Assembly (NCBI GenBank): GCA_956465555.1
Contig: OY101122.1
Location: forward strand, 1,065,001 to 1,129,000
Source: Nitzschia sp. pyKryTriq1
Taxonomy: Eukaryota > Bacillariophyta > Bacillariophyceae > Bacillariales > Bacillariaceae
Reading direction: 5' to 3'
Length of the DNA: 64,000 nt
Shown here one piece after another: positions 8,351 through 18,341 of the stretch (positions are counted from its first letter, which is position 1; the number at the start of each line of letters is the position of its first letter). The translations under genes and the position numbers were made by a program. The notes under the pieces were generated by a model that did no database searches, had not been told where the DNA came from, and was given only the letters and a program-made list of their open reading frames with translations.

Positions 8351-10168
8351 CTACTGGGGGCGCCGTGGCCGTGTCCAATGTATTATTCTTCCACCATCTT
8401 GTTCTTCGGTTTGTTTGGATATGCGATCATGTGCTGATGATTCCTCCTCTCCTTTACTGGTTTCTCGTGTACTTTTCTTTTGCAAGGAAACACTTCGCTC
8501 CGCCTTTCGAACTCGAGCAGCTAGCCAGGCAAGGAAGTCCTTTTCACTTTTAGGCATTCCAACAGTCAAGCTTCCGCCGTCCACACCCGCATCTAGGATC
8601 ATTTCCAACCGAGGTTTTATTCTATTCTCTAGTGAATAGGCCAACAGATTTGGTAGCCGATCTAGAGCCTGGCACAGCTCTTCGCTTCCAAGGCGCGAAC
8701 GTAGGTATTCAACCTTAGGTTCCAAATTCTTCTCGATGTTTAGGTACAACAAACTTGGCATTCCCACAATCAACTTTCGCAAGATCTTGGTAGAATCCTC
8801 ATCCCCCCGGATCGCTCCCGGAGCCACTACCTGCATCAGAAAATCGACCTTACTTTCCAAATTGGCAGTGGCCAAGCTCAAAATTTGTGGGGCTTGATAG
8901 AGAATCCTCCGTACACCATCTGCCTCTAGGCCCAATTCGAATCGCAGATACCCCACCACATGCTTGATTTTAACCAGGGAGTTGGTAACGAGGCGCGGAA
9001 ATTTCAGTAACATGTTTCCAATCTCGACGGTAGAAACATCCAAACTCAGAAAGTAACGCGTTATTGGAAGGATATGATTATCCAGATTGTAGTTCAAAAT
9101 ACCTGGAAACTTGAGTAAGATCTTCCGAACGTCGTTCGGAGTGAGCATAAGGGTCATTATCATGAAGAAAATCAATTTGGGCTGGAGGTTCTTGTCGACG
9201 CTCATGAGCAATATTCTCGGGTTCTTTTGAACAATCGTTCGAATGTCGTCTCGTGGTATCTCCAACTCATTGCGCAAGAACCGATAGCGTGACAGCAGCC
9301 CTTCCTGCGCACTGCTGGCCATTAGCTTCGGTTCCTTGAGAAGTAGTTTGCGTGTTTCTTCTAATGTGCATCCCAACGTGTTCTGGAAGTATTCCAGCTT
9401 CTTCTGAAGGTTCTGGATTGAGTATGTAAGTAAGGAAGGACACCCCAGTACTAGTACACGAAGATCCTTGGTTCCCAAGTCAAGTTGCCGAATCAAGAAA
9501 AGGATGGTGGGAGAAAGGTTCTTGTTAGCGCTCAGTTGCAGCAGACTCGGCATTGAAGACAGCAGTTGTCTCAATTCATCATCCGACAGCTTGATAGTAT
9601 TTCGAAGCAAATCCACCTTGGCGCGTATGTTCGATACTTTCATTCCGAGCACAGATCCCGCACTGTTTGTAATCTTCCACATGATATCTTCGCCAAGCCC
9701 CAGTTCATCTCGTAGGTAGAAGTAGGAAACGTCCGACGAGAGACGACTACTGAGATCTTGCAGGGACATAATTTGTGGTGCTGCGCTACTTTCACGTGAT
9801 GGTTTATCGTCACCGGTATCTTGCGCAAGGGCAGGAATATTGATGTCGTACAACAGAGAAAGATCTTCGTCGCTAAGGAAGGCATCTGGTTCTTCCGCGT
9901 CGTCAAAGACGAGCTCATCGAGGGGGTCGTCCAGCCACAGATCGTCGAGATCTAGCACCGTTCCAGGATCTATGTTGTCTTCTTCACCGGATGGATAAAT
10001 AGAAAAGAGAGGATCCGGAGAGTATCTTTTATTGTCCTTTGATATCCTCCTTATAAGCTGCTGCGTTGGCGGAAGAAGAATCGTCCAGGATTGACAAGGT
10101 ACCGGTACGACGATGCTGCTAACGAGCATGAATACGACGCCCACCAAAAGCGGTACCGGTGAGATCAT
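8351..10168 (-). CDS. mTERF-domain organellar nucleic acid-binding protein
   Basis: A 605-residue single-exon protein. From about residue 150 onward it is an array of roughly 35-residue helical mTERF repeats, each with the L-x-x-x-P-x-(L/I)-L signature: MPSLLQLS, CPSLLTYS, EPKLMASS, NPRILLMS, FPGILNYN, FPRLVTNS, APQILSLA, MPSLLYLN, LPNLLAYS. Such proteins fold as a superhelix that binds organellar DNA or RNA and act in transcription, splicing or ribosome assembly in plastids and mitochondria. The N-terminus begins with a hydrophobic signal-like segment (VPLLVGVVFMLVSSIVV) followed by a basic region, which suggests plastid rather than plain mitochondrial import. An acidic stretch (LDLDDLWLDDPLDELVFDD) precedes the repeats. 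The C-terminal tail is charged. Which nucleic acid it binds cannot be read from the sequence. Confidence 0.85.
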   Translation of the reverse strand: MISPVPLLVGVVFMLVSSIVVPVPCQSWTILLPPTQQLIRRISKDNKRYSPDPLFSIYPSGEEDNIDPGTVLDLDDLWLDDPLDELVFDDAEEPDAFLSDEDLSLLYDINIPALAQDTGDDKPSRESSAAPQIMSLQDLSSRLSSDVSYFYLRDELGLGEDIMWKITNSAGSVLGMKVSNIRAKVDLLRNTIKLSDDELRQLLSSMPSLLQLSANKNLSPTILFLIRQLDLGTKDLRVLVLGCPSLLTYSIQNLQKKLEYFQNTLGCTLEETRKLLLKEPKLMASSAQEGLLSRYRFLRNELEIPRDDIRTIVQKNPRILLMSVDKNLQPKLIFFMIMTLMLTPNDVRKILLKFPGILNYNLDNHILPITRYFLSLDVSTVEIGNMLLKFPRLVTNSLVKIKHVVGYLRFELGLEADGVRRILYQAPQILSLATANLESKVDFLMQVVAPGAIRGDEDSTKILRKLIVGMPSLLYLNIEKNLEPKVEYLRSRLGSEELCQALDRLPNLLAYSLENRIKPRLEMILDAGVDGGSLTVGMPKSEKDFLAWLAARVRKAERSVSLQKKSTRETSKGEEESSAHDRISKQTEEQDGGRIIHWTRPRRPQ

Positions 10169-10866
10169 CCTCTCATTTAGAAGGCACCATAATCATATTA
10201 GGGTACGAAGTACAAGACAAGTATTATTCGTATGCTCGTAGATAATATTATTATGATTATGATCGATACAGGCTGCAAGCCTCATCAACAAACTGGCAAG
10301 AGGAGTGAGTCGTCGTCAGAGGCAAGCCGGGGCCACACGCTCGGCTACGGGCCCGACCCCGAGCCGCCGATCGACCGCTTTTATCGCAATCTACAATTTT
10401 TCTTATCGTGACAGGTTTCACGTAAATAAAAGCCTGTCCAAAAGCCTCATTCTTGAGGCCTTCCGTGTATGTGCAAAGAGAACATAGTAGACTACTGTAT
10501 TAATACCGTAGCTAGTCTACAAATACACCATACTATATACACCATGTGCCCATCATCGGAGATCGGAGACCCCATTTTGCCATCCAAAGAAGGAATATCA
10601 AACCGGTACAAGTACAGTTTTGCGGATATGGTCCACTTTCCCCTGAAGAATCACGATAAAACAGGGAGAAATGATCAGCATCAGCATACAGCAGCAGACT
10701 CGTTGAGGAGAGAGCATCGTTGTCACATGCATCAAACCTTGCCAGACCCCTACCGATACGTTGCAGTCCATTTGTAGCTCTACTAGAGAGAGTAAGAGAG
10801 TGTGAGACATTAGGCTCTAAAGTAGAGACTAGAGAGAATGATCTAATAATTCTTCCCCTCGGTGTT
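10169..10866. other. Intergenic region, no gene supported
   Basis: This is 698 bp between two minus-strand genes. Frames of 60-100 codons exist but show no family resemblance or consistent composition. Short CTCTACTAGAGAGAG-type repeats lie at about 10778-10840, near the 3' end of the neighbouring gene. The promoter of the mTERF gene should lie at the left end. Confidence 0.45.
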
Positions 10867-12504
10867 TTACTTCAGTAAATCATCCAGTACACCTGCATTC
10901 AGATTTCGAGTTGGTTTGAATTTCTGCATCATTCGCTGACCAGTCTCTCTACGGATATCCAACTTTGTCCCTCCTCGTCCAATATTGCTGCGTGGTGAGA
11001 TAACATCGACAGAAGAACCTTGTCGCGCTGATAACACAGGAGCGTCTCTGTTTCTTTTATTGTCACCACCGACGATTCCACTTCCTCCGGTGCTACCAAA
11101 GAAGGATTGCACGCTTTCCCTGATTTCTGTGGCTACTCGTCGGCTATCCTTGCTGTCGTCAGCATGCAACCCCAAGGGTGTTCTACTCCTCCTCCTCCTA
11201 CTGCTGGTGGTGGCAGAAACCATAGTGCTGGTCTCTTGGTGCCTCGAAGATCGTTGTCGACGGTCACTACTAGAAGCAATCCGAAAGTCAGCATTCTTCA
11301 TTGTAATTGTCGTAGTATTTCCTTCAGTGCTGCGATCTTTGTAACGTGAAAGATCACCAGTGCTGGCGCGAGTCGAGCGTCGGCGACCAGTTGACGAAGC
11401 CCTCTTTTGTTCACGATCATTTTTCATAATTGCAGTATTTCCTTCACTGCTACCATCTCTGTAGTAACGTGAAAGATCACCGGTACTAGAACGAGGAGTC
11501 GAACGTCTGCGACCAGCGGAAGAAGCCCTCTTCCGCTCAGGTCTCTCTCGGCTGTATAGCTGCGAACGCCCTATCTGAGCGCTACCAGCATCTTTGTCCC
11601 TATCCTCGTCTTCTGCTCCTATCGAATGCCCATCTTCTTGGCGAGGGCCGTTTCGAGTGCTGGCCATACGTTTTACCGTCCCTCGTCCCTGCTTACAACG
11701 TTCATCAGAAGATGGTATGTGCTCACTCTGGCTTAGTTCTGATGGACTGCGTCCTCTGGTAGCTCGCACCATACCTTGCACTTGAGAGGAACGAGAGGCA
11801 GATCCGTACAAGTCTTGTCTGGAATGGCGCCTTGCTGTTGCCATGCCACTCCTCCTCGTAGCACTGTGTAAACTTTGTGACAGGGAAGAATCTCCACGAC
11901 TGGTCTTCCTTTTGGTACTGGTGGTACTCGGAGAATCTTTTCTCAGCGCTTCCTCATAGTCTTGCTCTTTCGCAGAAGGAGACATGCCGCTTGATGCAGT
12001 TCGTCTCCCGCTCTGCTTTGCTTCAACTGTGTCTTCTTGCGACTCTGGAGGAGCCACAGGGTTTTCTTCCTGCTCTTCATCGTAGAGACTCCGTAGTGAA
12101 TTGGACTTTTGAAGGAGTAATTGTCGCTGGGACGATTTCCGACGAAGTTTCGAAGGTGACAGCTCCTTCCCTTTGCGGCGGATCGGTGACTTGTTTGCTT
12201 CCGAAGTGGCGATAGGAGTGGAGCTTCGAATGGCGGGTTTCTGCTGCATAGCTGCCTCAAGTGTCCCAGCATACATTTGAACATTGTTATCCGGCAACGG
12301 ACCACCACGAGCCACTAGCTTTGTCGCAAAGTTCATGATGGAGTTTTGCAAGTCTAATAAGCTTTGGTCGTTATCATCCTCGGACGCAATCAATAGGTCA
12401 TCCAAGTCTTTGGAACTGTGGCCGAGAAACTTATCAAAGGATTTGAGGCGTGTCAAGATGTTATTGAAATCTGAGACAGAGGAGTCTTCCGAGAGAGTTA
12501 TCAT
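10867..12504 (-). CDS. Ser/Arg-rich repeat protein, unknown function
   Basis: A 545-residue protein from ATG 12504; the longer frame begins at a TTG. Only the first 90 residues look ordered: a helical acidic region with NNILTRLKSFDKFLG and DLQNSIMNFATKLVA that could form a short coiled coil. The rest is dominated by Ser, Arg, Thr and Glu and is almost certainly disordered. A unit of about 40 residues is repeated: KRASSAGRRRSTPRSSTGDL recurs as KRASSTGRRRSTRASTGDL, each followed by SRY, a D/R stretch and EGNT, with a third decayed copy. Many R-x-x-S sites suggest phosphorylation, and the composition suits a nuclear or cytoskeletal protein. It ends with TRNLNAGVLDDLLK, a short hydrophobic motif that could be a docking helix. 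I do not recognise a family. Confidence 0.6.
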   Translation of the reverse strand: MITLSEDSSVSDFNNILTRLKSFDKFLGHSSKDLDDLLIASEDDNDQSLLDLQNSIMNFATKLVARGGPLPDNNVQMYAGTLEAAMQQKPAIRSSTPIATSEANKSPIRRKGKELSPSKLRRKSSQRQLLLQKSNSLRSLYDEEQEENPVAPPESQEDTVEAKQSGRRTASSGMSPSAKEQDYEEALRKDSPSTTSTKRKTSRGDSSLSQSLHSATRRSGMATARRHSRQDLYGSASRSSQVQGMVRATRGRSPSELSQSEHIPSSDERCKQGRGTVKRMASTRNGPRQEDGHSIGAEDEDRDKDAGSAQIGRSQLYSRERPERKRASSAGRRRSTPRSSTGDLSRYYRDGSSEGNTAIMKNDREQKRASSTGRRRSTRASTGDLSRYKDRSTEGNTTTITMKNADFRIASSSDRRQRSSRHQETSTMVSATTSSRRRRSRTPLGLHADDSKDSRRVATEIRESVQSFFGSTGGSGIVGGDNKRNRDAPVLSARQGSSVDVISPRSNIGRGGTKLDIRRETGQRMMQKFKPTRNLNAGVLDDLLK

Positions 12505-13921
12505 GATTCTGCTCAGTAAAACTAAAACCGCGAGAGTCGAAGAAGAAACACCTGAGAAGCCTAATGAAATGTGGGTTGTTGGATGATCGATGATCCAAAG
12601 CAACAGCGAAGTGTATCTCGGTTTCGTCTCTGTTGTGATTGTGGGTTAAGGAGTGATGATGAGTTCATGACTGTATTTTGTCTGTTGTCCAGTGTCCCGC
12701 ATTTCGATTTTTCTGGTACTGGTATGTGTGTACTTACTGGCTGGTGCCGCTAGCAGATGAGAGATAGAAAAGCGCCCGAGAAAGGAAAAAGTGTTCGTAT
12801 GTATTTCGATTCCGTCGGAGAAATACAATATTGCCCCAGGTAGGCCACGTTTGCATAATATAAGCCCCAAGCAGAAAAGCTGAGAAAAATAGAAACTAAT
12901 GTTTACTGTATATGTCCGAACGGTTATCGGGAGAGTGGTGGCGTAAAGGAAGTGCGGGTTAATAGGTACGACCACCCGATGGCCGTGGGGATCCCAAGGA
13001 ATACATACACTGAAGACCGTCGGTCCTTCAGAGTGGATCCCCATGGTTGTCGTGAGACGACCAACGGTCTCTACTTCATTCGGACTTCAAGCTGAGCGAC
13101 ATCGGCTGGAAGGCCTGGGCGGGCGGGTAGGAATTAAATTAAATGAAAGGGATAAATCGCTTCGAAAAGTACGGAGTTGTTTGCCATGGTGATCGATGTG
13201 AATCTTAGTGGTTTGCGCCCACAATTGAGGTTGGGAGTGGGCCACTCCCAAGAGGTGGACGCATAACCCGTAGTACCCTTCCATGGTAGCGTAGATAATC
13301 CTCGGCAAAAGGCCAATATCGCAATAAGGTTCGGCGGAAGCGACTGTCCATCCGGCGCGGAAGATTAGGACTTCGTAGTTTTTTCAAAAACAATGATCTT
13401 GATTTGTGTCGAATATTTCGTTTCCAAGATTCATCATCATGAGCTATTTTATCTGTCTACTTTCTGCTTTTATGAATGTTTGAGATGGCCCCATGGGCGC
13501 GTTACACATGGTTTCCATGGGCCTTTAACTCATGCTTCGTTGGGCCCAGAGCTCTTGATCTACTGCTTCGTTGGGCCCAGAGCTCTTGATCTACTGGACG
13601 CATAGTCCTCGGTCTTGTAATAGTATTGAGTAACGAGTCGAGTCCTATATCGTCCGTACGTCGTTCATTGTACGTCATCATTGGAAAGTTTCTCAACATC
13701 ATGTTGGAGCAGGAGAAGAGAATTTCAGCGCGAAGAATTTCAGAAACTGAAAATGAGACGATAAATGCATGATGATGATGAGATGAAAAAAAACGTACGA
13801 GTATCAGGTACTTACTTGCAGCGGCAATTGCATTGACGACACACAAGTAAACTCGCTTAAAAGTCTTGTTGTCTCCCTCTGGACGTCGTCTTTTGAATAT
13901 CACCATCCAAGCTCTCCGAAA
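12505..13921. other. Long divergent intergenic region with a 31-bp tandem duplication and a hairpin
   Basis: This is 1.4 kb between two divergent genes. It holds an imperfect inverted repeat around 12975-13050 and a 31-bp direct duplication at 13533-13595. The longest frames (about 130-180 codons on the minus strand) start at non-ATG codons or overlap the next gene's promoter, and they resemble no family. I see no tRNA. Confidence 0.45.
13533..13595. repeat. 31-bp unit in tandem, two copies
   Basis: The unit begins TGCTTCGTTGGGCCCAGAGC and ends in CTCTTGATCTAC. The second copy follows the first directly and appears identical. It is a simple recent tandem duplication in non-coding DNA. Confidence 0.85.
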
Positions 13922-15157
13922 ATGACAGCCGCTTCTGCCAACCAGGCATCGCCGCTGGTCCATGCAATCGGGGGCTCTCTTGGCTCTGCATTGGCGTTGC
14001 TGCTGTTTTACCCGTTGGAACGGGCTCGCATCGAATTGCAGTCTCAGGCTTCTCGTCAATCAAAACAACAGGCGCATCAGCTAGACGATATTGCCAACGA
14101 AAAGAGACTTCTGGAATCATCGGTTCAGGTGGAAGTAGACCTGAATGGCACCTCTCCCTCATCGGACGATCACGGCGTTGACGCGGTATCCGCGTCCTCT
14201 TCGTGGTCCCCTGTCCACGGAGAAGCCTCCAGGACACCAGATATGACCACCAGTATAGAGGAAATATCACCATCATGGGACATGGAAAGCTCCTCGACAG
14301 CCAATTCAAAAGAGGAACCCAACGACCAAATAATTGCTCCAGCACCTGTCGAACAGTCGTCCCACTTGAGCTTAATGAAATGCTTGATGCAACTTCATGC
14401 TAGGGGTGCACTCTACCAAGGTGTTACGCCTGTGATTACTACAATCTTTGCCAGTCAATTTGTTTTCTTTTTTATCCATGCCTACATCAAAAATATCATG
14501 CAACAAATGCCATTCTTTCGTGGATCGGGATCGAATCGACCCTCTGCTTCTTCCAAAGCCATTCTTTCTCTAGCTTCTTCTTGCGTGGCGGGTATCGGTA
14601 ACGTGCTGATGACAAACCCCTTATGGGTCGCGAACATTTCCATAATCACTGGAGAGGCCAAAACAGGCTCGCTATTGAAAGAGTTGCTCAACATTTTTCG
14701 TGCAAAAGGGTTGAAGCACCTCTGGTCTGGCACAGGCGCTAGCATTTTATTGGTATCCAACCCGGTCATTCAGTTCTTTTCGTACGAGCAGCTAAAGCAG
14801 GCGAGATTCTCCTATCTAGGTCACAACATGGACACTACGGAACGCTTCGTACTACCACCTTTGGAGGCTTTTGTGGCTGGTGCTATGGCCAAGACCATTG
14901 CGACTGTCATGACATATCCGCTCCAATTGACGCAGACAGTATTGAGATTGGATAATAGCGCCTATTCTGGCATCATGGACTGTCTAATCAAGCTTTACAG
15001 ACGCGCGGGTTATAAGGAATGGTACACGGGGATGCGGGCAAAATTACTACAGACGGTGCTGACGGCCGCCTTTACCTTTTTGACGTATGAGCAAATACTG
15101 GGCACTGTACAGCTGGCGTTGGTAAGATCCGCTGGAATTCCTCAGACATCGCTATAA
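13922..15157 (+). CDS. Peroxisomal-type adenine nucleotide/NAD carrier (SLC25A17-like)
   Basis: A 411-residue mitochondrial-carrier-family protein with three repeats. The signature PX(D/E)XX(K/R) motifs appear as YPLERAR (about residue 37), NPLWVAN (about 232) and YPLQLTQT (about 334). The first and second repeats are separated by a long acidic, Ser-rich insertion (about residues 50-140) that is absent from animal homologues. The variant motifs, with NPLWV in repeat 2 and YPLQ in repeat 3, are those of the peroxisomal carriers PMP34, PXN and Ant1, which import ATP, NAD or CoA into peroxisomes for beta-oxidation. There is no N-terminal presequence, as expected. The substrate cannot be fixed by eye. 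It converges with the carbamate kinase gene. An acyl-CoA dehydrogenase lies 5 kb away, but no functional link is shown. Confidence 0.75.
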   Translation: MTAASANQASPLVHAIGGSLGSALALLLFYPLERARIELQSQASRQSKQQAHQLDDIANEKRLLESSVQVEVDLNGTSPSSDDHGVDAVSASSSWSPVHGEASRTPDMTTSIEEISPSWDMESSSTANSKEEPNDQIIAPAPVEQSSHLSLMKCLMQLHARGALYQGVTPVITTIFASQFVFFFIHAYIKNIMQQMPFFRGSGSNRPSASSKAILSLASSCVAGIGNVLMTNPLWVANISIITGEAKTGSLLKELLNIFRAKGLKHLWSGTGASILLVSNPVIQFFSYEQLKQARFSYLGHNMDTTERFVLPPLEAFVAGAMAKTIATVMTYPLQLTQTVLRLDNSAYSGIMDCLIKLYRRAGYKEWYTGMRAKLLQTVLTAAFTFLTYEQILGTVQLALVRSAGIPQTSL

Positions 15158-15587
15158 CTTGGAAAACGACGACCTTTCTGCGCCAAAAGATCCTGGGAGC
15201 ATGTGCATTCAGCAGGAGCCCTTCCTAATCCTAGGCGGCATGCCGTGGTACCATGCATGGCTTCACAGTACAACGTAATCACCCGATTGCGGTAGTCACA
15301 AATAAATCCGACGACTCATCGTACTCTGTAAGCCCGGGGATTGTTTACTAAGATGAACTTCTTCAATGGCATGACTTTTTTCATCGTAGTCTCCGTGGAA
15401 GTCAGTCTCTACTACAACCAATTACGCCATTGTTGCAGATAAAGTACTCCTCTCACCAAACTCTACTAAACCAAAGCACATCAATAACGGTAGTATTCAT
15501 GGTATTCATACTATTCATAGAACCATTACCAATAGAAGTTTACAATTTACATTTTTACATCTAAACACGGTGGCAGTAGCATCTCTG
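15158..15587. other. Convergent intergenic region, no gene seen
   Basis: A 430-bp spacer between converging genes. It is AT-richer toward the right, with no recognisable coding or RNA feature. Confidence 0.45.
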
Positions 15588-16820
15588 TTAAAAAGGAGGG
15601 GGGGATTTGGTCTCTTTTCTGGGCGGTCCTGTTCTGCCCTCTCGCCACTGAACTCCGTCCTTGACTTCCATCTTGATCACGGTACCTTCTTCACCCTTGA
15701 TGATCTTTTCGGTGTCCTTCAAGTCTCCGATTGCTGCAAAAGCTCCTGCTTTCTTGGAATTCTTCACAAAGTCGATGGCAGCCTGGATTTTCGGTCCCAT
15801 AGATCCAGGGAAGGCCTTACCAGCCTTGGTTCCCTCGAGGTATTCAGGAGTAGCCGCAGTCATCTCCCTCGCATTCGGCTTTCCAAAGTTCTCCCAAATA
15901 CCACCGCCATCGGTGAGAATAATGTAGGCATCTGCTTCAATCTCGGTAGCCAATTTGGCCCCACAAGCATCTTTGTCGATAACGGCTTCGACACCTTGTA
16001 GCGTCGTAGGATTGGCGGGGACCCGGGCAACTGGAACACCACCTCCACCGCATGCAATAGGAAGAACATCTGGACATTCCTTGAGCAATGTTTTGATTGC
16101 TTCAATCTGCAAAATTTCAAGAGGAAGTGGAGACGGCACGACACGACGGAAATATTCTCCGTCGGGTTTCATGATCCAGCCTAGACTTTGCGCCAAAGCT
16201 TGGGACTCGACGGCACCATAAATTGGCCCAACAAATTTGGTAGGGTCCTTAAAGGCATCCGAAAACTGATCCACCACAACTTGGGTCAAGATTGGAACAG
16301 CCGTAGTTCCCACCGATTGCATGGCTTGGGCCAGAACGTATCCGATCTGACCCATAGATTCTGCGCCAAGCACATCAAACGTCGCGGCAGCACGCTCGAG
16401 CGCCAATTCACCGACTTGAGGTCCATTGCCGTGTGTCAGCACTATAACATGATAACGAAAAAAGAAGAGCGCACATCCGTGTAAAAATTAGCGATGCTCG
16501 CAAAATAACGTTTTCAAGAAACATTCTTCCCGTACTGATATCTTCTCACCTAATTCGTGTTTCTTGCACAATTCAGACATGGTAGGAGCCATCACGGCTG
16601 CAGCCTTGAGCATGTTTTCAATGGTCAATCGGTCGCCTCGGCGCTGAAGAGCATTTCCTCCGACGGCTACCACAATTCGGAGTTTTTTGTCTTTATCCTC
16701 ATCCTTCTTGGTCGTCGTCGTTGAAGGCGACGAAGCAGCTGCAGATGAGACTGTCGCACTGGCAAACATGCGCCGGGTCAAGCCGACGGACCCGATGAGA
16801 GCTTGTCGTTGCATAAACAT
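15588..16820 (-). CDS. Carbamate kinase, mitochondrial, bacterial ArcC type
   Basis: Two exons, 16550-16820 and 15588-16441, are separated by a 108-nt intron (GTGAGA..TAG). The splice joins KKHEL to VLTHGNGPQVG and restores the family's central motif, for 374 residues in total. Other amino-acid-kinase motifs are IVVAVGGNALQRRGD near residue 50, AESMGQIGY, the glycine loop ACGGGGVPV, IDKDACGAKLA and ILTDGGG. The N-terminus (MFMQRQALIGSVGLTRRMFA) is basic and Ser/Ala-rich, a mitochondrial presequence. The enzyme interconverts carbamoyl phosphate plus ADP with carbamate plus ATP. In diatoms it is known alongside the mitochondrial urea cycle. A truncated inverted copy lies head-to-head about 0.65 kb away. 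The C-terminal tail (KETKSPPPF) extends past the bacterial end. Confidence 0.92.
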
Positions 16821-17476
16821 GGTTCTGAAGCCAAACCGGGAGGGAGAACTCTAAAACAAATGGACAATGAGCGAAGAAAATGGTGGTGGGTAGGGTTTCT
16901 TGTGCAGATTTTGTGCGATGCGGTAGTTTTGGATCTTGGATGTTGGATGGGAATTTTATCATAGAGAGTTAATGGTGCCGGTGGCGGCAGAATTTTGGAT
17001 GCGCTGTGTGGTGAAATTTCATCCCGCCGCGGACGCGCGTGGTGAGAAAATTTTCGTCTTTTGGTTTCGTGTTGTCTGACGGAATGCAAGACGAGATTGT
17101 GCCGTATGCACGAGGTAGTCGACAAGAATGATTGAAAGTGAAAATATTGAGCTATGATCGCTGTCGGATAGCCAGTTAGTGCTGCCTGGCTTGGGCGAGG
17201 ATGAGGACCGCCGGCTCGGAGTTGTCCGAGGGCACATCAAATAAATGGGATTTGTCCGTGACGTCATGGTCGTCTGTCCGTTGCTGGGAAATCCAGTCGG
17301 GCACTCGAACCATCAGACGGCTCCTCCTCGAACAACACTCTACGACGACGCGCGCCAAAAATAATTTAGTTTTCCTCCCCACATTTTTAGAAAGTTCAAC
17401 ATATCCTAATATGCCACTGCCGATCCCAATGACGGTATGTACAGTTTTGTAGAATCCTGTACATACCGGTACCAGT
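16821..17476. other. Spacer between carbamate kinase and its inverted copy
   Basis: A 656-bp spacer. Its left part is the carbamate kinase promoter; part of it (about 16826-16920) recurs inverted at the start of the truncated copy. A perfect TACCGGTA lies at 17464-17471, directly at the left edge of the copy. No independent gene is supported. Confidence 0.5.
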
Positions 17477-18063
17477 TTCGCAAAAATCTGCACAAGAAAC
17501 CCATCAGGAACAGATTGATGTCCTTTTTCCTTTTCTTCGTTCATTGTCCATTTGATTTAATTCTCCCTCCAGGCTTGGCTTCAAAAGCTGGTTTTTGCAG
17601 CGATAAGCTCTCATCCTGTCCTTCGGCTCGAATCTGCAGCTGCTTCTTCACCTTCTACAATGACGATGACCAACAAAGATGACGATAAAAACGAAAGACT
17701 CCGAATTGTGGTAGCCGTCGGAGGAAATGCTCTTCAGCGCCGAGGCGACCGATTGACCGTTGAAAACATGCTCAAGGCTGCAGCCATGATGGCTCCTACC
17801 ATGTCTGAATTGTGCAAGAAACACGAATTAGGTGAGAAGATACCAGTACGGGAAGAATGTTTCTTGAAAACGTTATTTTGCGAGCATCGCTAATATTGAT
17901 GCCGGTGTGCGCTTTTCTTCTTCATTTTCATGATGTAGTCTTGACACACGGCAACGGACCTCAAGTTGGAGCACTGGCGCTCGAGCGTACCTCCGCGACG
18001 TTTGATGTGCTTGGCGCAGAATCTATGGGCCAGATCGGCTACGTTCTGGCCCACATACTGTAG
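17477..18063 (+). pseudogene. Truncated inverted copy of the carbamate kinase gene
   Basis: This stretch repeats the upstream region, exon 1, the intron and the beginning of exon 2 of the neighbouring carbamate kinase, in opposite orientation. Exon 1 keeps VVAVGGNALQRRGDRLT and KKHEL, and the intron keeps its GTGAGA donor and TAG acceptor. Exon 2 keeps VLTHGNGPQVGALALER and MGQIGYVLA, then stops after three foreign residues at 18063. About two thirds of the enzyme, including the active-site glycine loop, is missing. The 5' part is also altered: the presequence start codon is absent and the first ATG falls at 17660. Differences from the parent are scattered and many look silent, so the duplication is not brand new. 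It might still be transcribed, since promoter sequence was copied too. GTAC-rich tracts abut both breakpoints. Confidence 0.88.
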
Positions 18064-18341
18064 CATACTGTATGTACCTGGGGTACCAGTACCTGTACCG
18101 TCACTCCCCTTTGCTTCATTCGAAGTAAGAAGGGGGCAAAATCGGGGGCCGTTTACCACCCCACATAACAAAAAGATCGCATCCCTGCCGGGTCCCGGTT
18201 CCCGATAGCAGATTATTTTGTGCGCTTGGGACTTGTTGCTACTGTAGCTATATGTAGCTTGAATAACATCCAATCTCATCACTCACCACGCACGTCTGTA
18301 GATGCAGCGAAGACAGGAAGCATCGTGAAGGCCATTTGACC

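Noticed and set aside
12646-13044. A 132-codon minus-strand frame as a gene
   Set aside because: It has no family resemblance, no plausible targeting or domain pattern, and lies in an upstream region.
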